This document shows, one piece after another, positions 31,919 to 36,359 of a stretch of DNA of 36,359 bases (its first letter is position 1; the number at the start of each line of letters is the position of its first letter). Source of the stretch: Lachnospiraceae bacterium (GTDB lineage Bacteria > Bacillota > Clostridia > Lachnospirales > Lachnospiraceae); contig JAAUZK010000023.1 of NCBI GenBank assembly GCA_014804655.1, forward strand, positions 11,477-47,835. Reading direction: 5' to 3'. Under the pieces are notes generated by a model. That model made no database searches and was not told the DNA's origin. It worked only from the letters and a program-made list of their open reading frames with translations. Position numbers and translations under genes: made by a program.

Positions 31919-31964
31919 GGTAACTATTCAGTACAGGTCGAAGCATTTACTGCTGAGACCGTAA
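31919..31964. repeat. Second copy of a dispersed intergenic element (partial)
   Basis: The sequence ggtaac, caggtc and the 11-mer gcatttactgc (31943-31953), then gacc, follow the same order and near-same spacing as in 8729-8768, with a ggtc/gacc outer pairing and an agca/tgct inner pairing. It lies between valS and the FapA-like gene and abuts an upstream ATG (31969) that I reject as the start. Confidence 0.6.
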
Positions 31965-32016
31965 GAATATGATTCGGCGAGAATTATTTTGGTCGCAGGA
32001 AAGTGAGGTGAGTCAC

Positions 32017-33552
32017 GTGAGCGGGGTTATGTTTTCACCGGAACAAATGGATAAATTGAAGAATGCCATGAACAGGGCAGCGAAACCGGATACGACATCG
32101 ACATCAATGACGTTGTCGCTTGAGGTGCCGGTATCGGATGCGAAACAGAGCGATGGATGGGATTCTCATGGAACGAATTTGGCGCGGGGTACTTATCTGC
32201 GAATCGATGAAGATGATATGGCGGCGTGGCTCTATCTTGTGCCTCCTGACAAGGGGCAGATCTATACGAAGGGTGAGCTCCTGACCTATCTGGAGAAAAG
32301 TGGTGTGGTCAAGGGATATCACAGCTCCAATCTGTCGGCTATGATCAAGAAGAAGGTTTATGACAGGGAGATTCTGGTTGCGCAGGGCGCGGAGAGTGTG
32401 CCGGGGAAGGACGGATATTTTGAGTATCTTTTTTCTCCGGAAGAGTATGGCGTACCTAAGATCAGGGAGGATGGCACTGTCGATTACACGAATATGAGTG
32501 CGCTGCAGAATGTAAAGAAAGGCGACAAGGTAGCGGTCTATCATTATGCGGTACCGGGCAAGGACGGTTATACGGTTCGCGGTGCGGAGATGAAGGCGAC
32601 ACCGGCCAGAGATCTGCCGCCCATGCGTGGTAAGGGAATTCTGCGGGAAAATGATGTATATTATGCACAGTCCGACGGCAAGATCGAGGTTAAGGACGGC
32701 AAAGTGGATATTCAGAATGTCCATGAGATTATGGGCGACGTGACTATGATCATCGGTAAGATAGAATTTTTCGGTGATGTGATCGTTTATGGTAACGTGG
32801 AGAGCGGCGTGACGATCCGTGCGGGGCGCAATATTGAGATTCACGGTACTACAGGGTGCGCGACTTTATTTGCGGGCGGGGATGTTGTCTTAAGCCGCGG
32901 CATCCAGGGTGGCGGTAAGATATCCGCCAGAGGAAGCGTCTTCGCGGATTTCATAGAGAACACTACGGTGGATGCGGGCGGCATGGTGCAGTCCAATACC
33001 ATTCTGAATGCACAGATATCCGCGAAAAACAAAGTAATCACCACAGGCAAGAAGGGATGTATCATCGGCGGATATGTTCATGGTCTGAAAGGAATCGAGG
33101 CTATGACGGCCGGCAGCGATGTGGAAGTCAAGACGATCCTGCACTGTGGGTATGAGGTGACGGCTTATGAGAAGCTGTTAGATGTGAGGCACAAGGAGAG
33201 TGCGACGAAAGAAAAGCTGTCCGAACTGGTAGAGATCATGACGGAGGCGCTACGTGAGAAGCGTATGCGGGGATCAAGCACTTCGGCAACCACCGAGGCG
33301 AAGCTGTCCGAGTGGAATAAACTTAAGGATCAATATTTCGAAGAGCTGGATAAGATCAGCCGGGAGCGTGAGACTCTGGAGGAGACCATGGAGGAGAGCA
33401 GAGGCGCCTACATCAAAGTTGACGGTAATATTTATCGTAATGTAATCATCAGCATTAACGCCGAGCAGATGGTACTGGCCAGAAAGACCAGCTTTATGAA
33501 ATATACTGCCGATAAAGGAATCATTGAGGGCGTGGTGATCGTTCACAATTAA
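32017..33552 (+). CDS. DUF342/FapA-family protein
   Basis: This 511-residue cytoplasmic protein has the FapA-type beta-helix centre: GDVIVYGNVESGVTIRAGR, GTTGCATLFAGGDVVLSRGI and GGYVHGLKGIEAMTAGSDVEV. A coiled-coil segment of about 85 residues follows (KEKLSELVEIMTEALREK and onward), then a short C-terminal strand domain. FapA homologues act in assembly or regulation of polar surface structures in some species and are widespread in Clostridia without flagella; the exact role is unclear. I chose GTG 32017 because GAGGTG lies six bases upstream. An ATG at 31969 has no ribosome binding site and touches the repeat element. It lies just upstream of folC. Confidence 0.87.
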   Translation: MSGVMFSPEQMDKLKNAMNRAAKPDTTSTSMTLSLEVPVSDAKQSDGWDSHGTNLARGTYLRIDEDDMAAWLYLVPPDKGQIYTKGELLTYLEKSGVVKGYHSSNLSAMIKKKVYDREILVAQGAESVPGKDGYFEYLFSPEEYGVPKIREDGTVDYTNMSALQNVKKGDKVAVYHYAVPGKDGYTVRGAEMKATPARDLPPMRGKGILRENDVYYAQSDGKIEVKDGKVDIQNVHEIMGDVTMIIGKIEFFGDVIVYGNVESGVTIRAGRNIEIHGTTGCATLFAGGDVVLSRGIQGGGKISARGSVFADFIENTTVDAGGMVQSNTILNAQISAKNKVITTGKKGCIIGGYVHGLKGIEAMTAGSDVEVKTILHCGYEVTAYEKLLDVRHKESATKEKLSELVEIMTEALREKRMRGSSTSATTEAKLSEWNKLKDQYFEELDKISRERETLEETMEESRGAYIKVDGNIYRNVIISINAEQMVLARKTSFMKYTADKGIIEGVVIVHN

Positions 33553-33573
33553 CGCCAGAATTATTATGCGGGT

Positions 33574-34926
33574 ATGAGTTTAGAAGAGATGAAGCTGGAA
33601 CGGGATATGATGAAGCAAATAGACACATATCGGGAGGCGGAAACGTATATCAACGATATTCCGAAGTTTTCCGGTAAGAACAGCATGGAGGATACCCGAA
33701 GATTTCTTAAGCATCTGGGGAGTCCGGCACAAAATTGCAAAATCATACACATAGCAGGCACAAACGGAAAGGGTTCCGTTTGTGCTTATTTGTGTTCGGT
33801 GTTAAAGCAGGCGGGAATCAGTGCGGGCATGTTTACATCGCCGCACTTGGTGACGATGCGGGAGCGGTTTGCGATAAACGGCGGGATCGTGGACGAGGGA
33901 GAGTTTCTGAAGGCTTTCAGGGCGGTGAGAGAGAGAATGTCCGATTTGCCTGAGGAGTTGGCCGCTAAGTCCTATCATCCCAGCTTCTTTGAGATCCTTT
34001 TCTTTATGGCCATGGTTCTTTTTGAGGCTGCGGGAGTGGAGTATATAGTGCTGGAAACCGGATTGGGTGGCAGGCTGGATGCCACCAATGCGGTGCAGGA
34101 TAAGAAGTTGTGCGTCATAACCGCGATCGGCTATGACCATATGGAATATCTGGGTGATACATTGCAGCAGATCGCCGGAGAAAAGGCGGGAATTATGCGC
34201 CGGGATGTTCCCGTTGTCTACTCGGCCGGGTATCAAGATGCCGCCGGACGGATAGAAGAATGTGCCCGTTCCATAGGCGCTAAAACTGTACCTTTGCAGA
34301 GGCAGGCGATAAAAGAAATAAAGATTCAACATAAAACAATTGATTTTTCTCTTCATTTAAACTATTATGGTTATATTGGTTTTACTGTGTCCACTGTAGC
34401 GGTTTATCAGATTGAGAATGCGGCACTGGCAATCAAGGCGCTGGAACAGCTTAATGATGACCGCATCACGGTGCCCGTGATGCAGGAGGGAATCCGCAGT
34501 ATGGTCTGGGAAGGCAGAATGGAAGAGATCCTGCCGTCAGTGTTTCTGGACGGTGCCCACAACATAGATGGAATACGGGCTTTGTTGGATACGGTGAGAT
34601 CACAGCCCTGTTACGGAAGACGGAAGCTGCTTTTTTCTATTGTAAAAGACAAGCAGTATGAGAATGTGATCAGAGAAATTGCTCTGTCAGGGTTGTTTGA
34701 CGAAATCGGCCTGGTAGCGCTTGAAAATGAGCGTGCCCTGCCGCTTCATGTATTGGAAGATTCTTACAGGCAGTATACAGGATTGATATGTAAGGCTTAT
34801 AATGACTTAAAGACAGCGTTTTGCAGTCTGGCACTTGGAAAAGATGACGAGGATAGAGTGTATATTGTCGGTTCATTATATTTGGTGGGTGAAGTGAAAG
34901 CCCTTTTGAAGGAGCCTATAGCATGA
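33574..34926 (+). CDS. folC: Folylpolyglutamate synthase / dihydrofolate synthase
   Basis: This 450-residue Mur-ligase-family enzyme adds glutamate to dihydropteroate and folates. The ATP loop is AGTNGKGSVCAYL (Gly62-Ser68), followed by the folate-contacting FTSPHLVTMRERF. The segment ETGLGGRLDATN and the C-terminal DGAHNIDGI motif complete the set. The length is normal for the family. The start is uncertain: ATG 33574 has only a weak GCGGG upstream, and ATG codons 6, 12 and 13 are alternatives, since conserved sequence begins near residue 18. The stop overlaps the start of the following small gene (ATGA). Confidence 0.95.
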   Translation: MSLEEMKLERDMMKQIDTYREAETYINDIPKFSGKNSMEDTRRFLKHLGSPAQNCKIIHIAGTNGKGSVCAYLCSVLKQAGISAGMFTSPHLVTMRERFAINGGIVDEGEFLKAFRAVRERMSDLPEELAAKSYHPSFFEILFFMAMVLFEAAGVEYIVLETGLGGRLDATNAVQDKKLCVITAIGYDHMEYLGDTLQQIAGEKAGIMRRDVPVVYSAGYQDAAGRIEECARSIGAKTVPLQRQAIKEIKIQHKTIDFSLHLNYYGYIGFTVSTVAVYQIENAALAIKALEQLNDDRITVPVMQEGIRSMVWEGRMEEILPSVFLDGAHNIDGIRALLDTVRSQPCYGRRKLLFSIVKDKQYENVIREIALSGLFDEIGLVALENERALPLHVLEDSYRQYTGLICKAYNDLKTAFCSLALGKDDEDRVYIVGSLYLVGEVKALLKEPIA

Positions 34927-35075
34927 TAAATTTTGAAGAAGAGTTAAAGAAATTCCATCCCAGCTTAGAAGTTGAGGATGCGGAAGAAGCGATATATAAT
35001 CAGGATCTGACGGATATGGCGGATCTGATGGTTAAGGTTGTGAAGGAATCGAAGAAAATGGGCGTAACAGAATAG
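34923..35075 (+). CDS. Small acidic protein coupled to folC
   Basis: This 50-residue ORF starts inside the folC stop codon (ATGA) with AAGGAG eight bases upstream. The peptide, MINFEEELKKFHPSLEVED and onward, is helical and acidic, with a repeated AEEAIYNQDLTDMADLMVK amphipathic helix and a Lys-rich end. I know no function. The good ribosome binding site and coupling make it a real gene. It may be a small partner of the TPR protein encoded next, 13 bp downstream. Confidence 0.8.
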   Translation: MINFEEELKKFHPSLEVEDAEEAIYNQDLTDMADLMVKVVKESKKMGVTE

Positions 35076-35088
35076 AGGATTGGCATAG

Positions 35089-36359
35089 ATGATTTGTTAT
35101 CAGTGTGGATGCAATCTGTCCGAGCATGATTTTTGCACGAGTTGTGGTGCCGATGTAGCCCTGTATAAGAAGATCATATATATCTCCAATCGTTTTTATA
35201 ATGAGGGATTGGAGCGGGCAAATGTCAGAGATCTGACAGGTGCGATTACCAGTTTGAGACAGAGTTTAAAGTTTAATAAGAATAATGTGGAGGCGCGTAA
35301 TCTGCTTGGCCTCGTATATTTTGAGACGGGCGAAGTTGTGGCGGCGCTCAGTGAATGGGTCATCAGTAAGAATTTAAGACCGAAGAAAAATATTGCGGAT
35401 GATTATATTGATATGATCCAGACGAATCAGAACCGGCTGGATATCATTAATCAGACGATTAAGAAGTATAATCAGGCGCTTACTTATTGTAATCAGGATA
35501 GTCTGGATCTCGCCGTGATCCAGCTTAAGAAGGTATTGTCGTTAAATCCCAGATTTATCAGGGCGCATCAGCTTCTCGCACTTTTGTATATCAACAGTGA
35601 AGAGTGGGAGAAGGCTAAGCGGGAGCTGACGAAGTGCCTCGAAATCGATACGAATAATATTGCAACACTGCGTTATCTGAAAGAAGTGGACGAGATGCTT
35701 TTGCCGGAGGAAGGAGTCAAGAATCCTCCGAAGAAAAAGCATAAGTCGGACGATGTTATCAAATATCAGAGCGGTAATGAGACGATTATCCAGCCTGTAA
35801 ATGTAAAGGATGGCAGGGGCGTCACTTCATTATTAAATCTCGGAATCGGTATCATTATCGGAGTCGCTATCGCGGTATTCTTGATTCTGCCGGCCAGAAT
35901 ACAGACGGCCAAGGCGGGTATTGACGAAAATCTGCGTAAAGTGAGTGAGCAGTTGGACGCAAAAACGGCCACGATAGACGAGCAACAGCTTCAGATCGAT
36001 GAACTGACCAAGCTCAATAACGATCTGCAGCAGGATCTGCAGGCATATCTCGGAACTGACGGTACGTTGCGGTCCGTGGACAGTCTGATGAAGGCGGCAG
36101 GCGCGTATCTGACCGATCCGGAAGACGTCACGGTAGTAGCGGATTATCTGGAGGAGATCGAGACGGAAGATCCCGAGGGCGAGACGAGTAATTCCGAGGC
36201 ATTTGAAAATCTTTATAATACGCTGCTTGCTTTGGTGGGACCGGACATTGCAGAGGCATATTATAATGACGGATACGAGGCATACAGACAGGAAAATTAT
36301 GCGGATGCGATCCCGAATCTGGAGAAAGCATTCCAGTACGATGCGACGAACGGAGAGGC
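35089..36359 (+). CDS. Zinc-ribbon/TPR membrane protein (cut by right edge)
   Basis: The visible 423 residues have four parts. An N-terminal zinc ribbon (CYQCGCNLSEHDFCTSCG, Cys in CxxC pairs) is followed by TPR-like helices at about 30-205 (LTGAITSLRQSLKFNKNN, ARNLLGLVYFETG). A Lys-rich linker leads to one TM helix at about 247-267 (LLNLGIGIIIGVAIAVFLIL). A predicted extracytoplasmic coiled coil (AKTATIDEQQLQIDELTKLN) follows, and another TPR begins near the edge (AYRQENYADAIPNLEKAF). The topology puts TPRs on both sides of the membrane, suggesting a scaffold. GAGGAT precedes the ATG, 13 bp after the small gene. The C-terminus is outside the window. Confidence 0.8.
   Translation, partial: MICYQCGCNLSEHDFCTSCGADVALYKKIIYISNRFYNEGLERANVRDLTGAITSLRQSLKFNKNNVEARNLLGLVYFETGEVVAALSEWVISKNLRPKKNIADDYIDMIQTNQNRLDIINQTIKKYNQALTYCNQDSLDLAVIQLKKVLSLNPRFIRAHQLLALLYINSEEWEKAKRELTKCLEIDTNNIATLRYLKEVDEMLLPEEGVKNPPKKKHKSDDVIKYQSGNETIIQPVNVKDGRGVTSLLNLGIGIIIGVAIAVFLILPARIQTAKAGIDENLRKVSEQLDAKTATIDEQQLQIDELTKLNNDLQQDLQAYLGTDGTLRSVDSLMKAAGAYLTDPEDVTVVADYLEEIETEDPEGETSNSEAFENLYNTLLALVGPDIAEAYYNDGYEAYRQENYADAIPNLEKAFQYDATNGE

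Noticed and set aside
31969..32016. Upstream ATG start for the FapA-like protein
   Set aside because: No ribosome binding site precedes it and it abuts a dispersed repeat. GTG 32017 has GAGGTG at good spacing.
32104..32844. Minus-strand 246-codon frame
   Set aside because: It is antisense to the FapA-like gene, rich in His and Arg from reversed codons, with no motif or ribosome binding site.
1..36359. tRNA, rRNA or insertion-sequence genes
   Set aside because: No tRNA cloverleaf, rRNA segment or transposase motif was found by eye on either strand. Short or divergent ones could be missed without a covariance search.

Overview
The window looks like a chromosomal segment of an anaerobic low-to-mid GC Firmicute, most likely a Lachnospiraceae-type Clostridium relative. 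The pointers are AGGAGG-type ribosome binding sites, a T-box leader in front of valS, a DUF342/FapA-like protein, a folC gene followed by a small conserved ORF, many one-component regulators and GNAT acetyltransferases, and a radical SAM/SPASM maturase paired with an ACGX-repeat peptide. The species cannot be named from the sequence alone.

Layout. Positions 1-3000 hold a two-component system (histidine kinase plus OmpR-type regulator) reading leftward into an ABC ATPase cut by the window edge, with an HxlR regulator upstream. Positions 3250-10670 are accessory: a QueG-like Fe-S protein, an HTH regulator fused to an FlhA-type C-terminal domain, a NUDIX hydrolase, a broken second copy of the HxlR gene, and a compact RiPP locus. 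The RiPP locus has a divergent MBL-fold hydrolase, an ACGX-repeat precursor peptide with six Cys, a radical SAM/SPASM protein, a nitroreductase and a sirtuin with Gln at the usual catalytic His position. N-terminal and C-terminal remnants of what may be one AAA/DUF4143-type ATPase lie at the two ends of this stretch. Positions 10686-12604 hold an ECF sigma factor, a 54-residue ORF and a protein built of INGP-type repeats, all leftward.

Positions 12800-14920 are a graveyard: a blaI-blaR1 fusion remnant that keeps its operator-like dyads, an ABC ATPase gene with two nonsense codons and a frameshift, and its permease gene with an internal deletion and a nonsense codon. Positions 14987-24557 are a set of single-gene and two-gene units that look like small-molecule modification, efflux and resistance functions: MarR-GNAT fusion plus EamA exporter behind a consensus promoter, APH-GNAT fusion, AAC(6')-like acetyltransferase, macrolide-type glycosyltransferase with an AbrB protein, alpha/beta hydrolase, a six-helix membrane protein, and three further GNATs. 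Positions 24677-27849 are an ABC exporter split into membrane, ATPase and membrane subunits plus a MerR regulator, driven by a promoter with a MerR-style 19-bp spacer. A hicAB toxin-antitoxin pair follows.

From 28757 the window becomes core-genome in character: T-box, valS, a FapA-like DUF342 protein, folC, a 50-residue ORF translationally coupled to folC, and a zinc-ribbon/TPR membrane protein cut by the right edge.

The item most worth attention is the ACGX RiPP locus. The peptide/rSAM pairing belongs to a family recognised by bioinformatics, but I know of no characterised product. The accompanying nitroreductase and the His-to-Gln sirtuin, which resembles ADP-ribosylating class M sirtuins, make an unusual biosynthetic or regulatory set.
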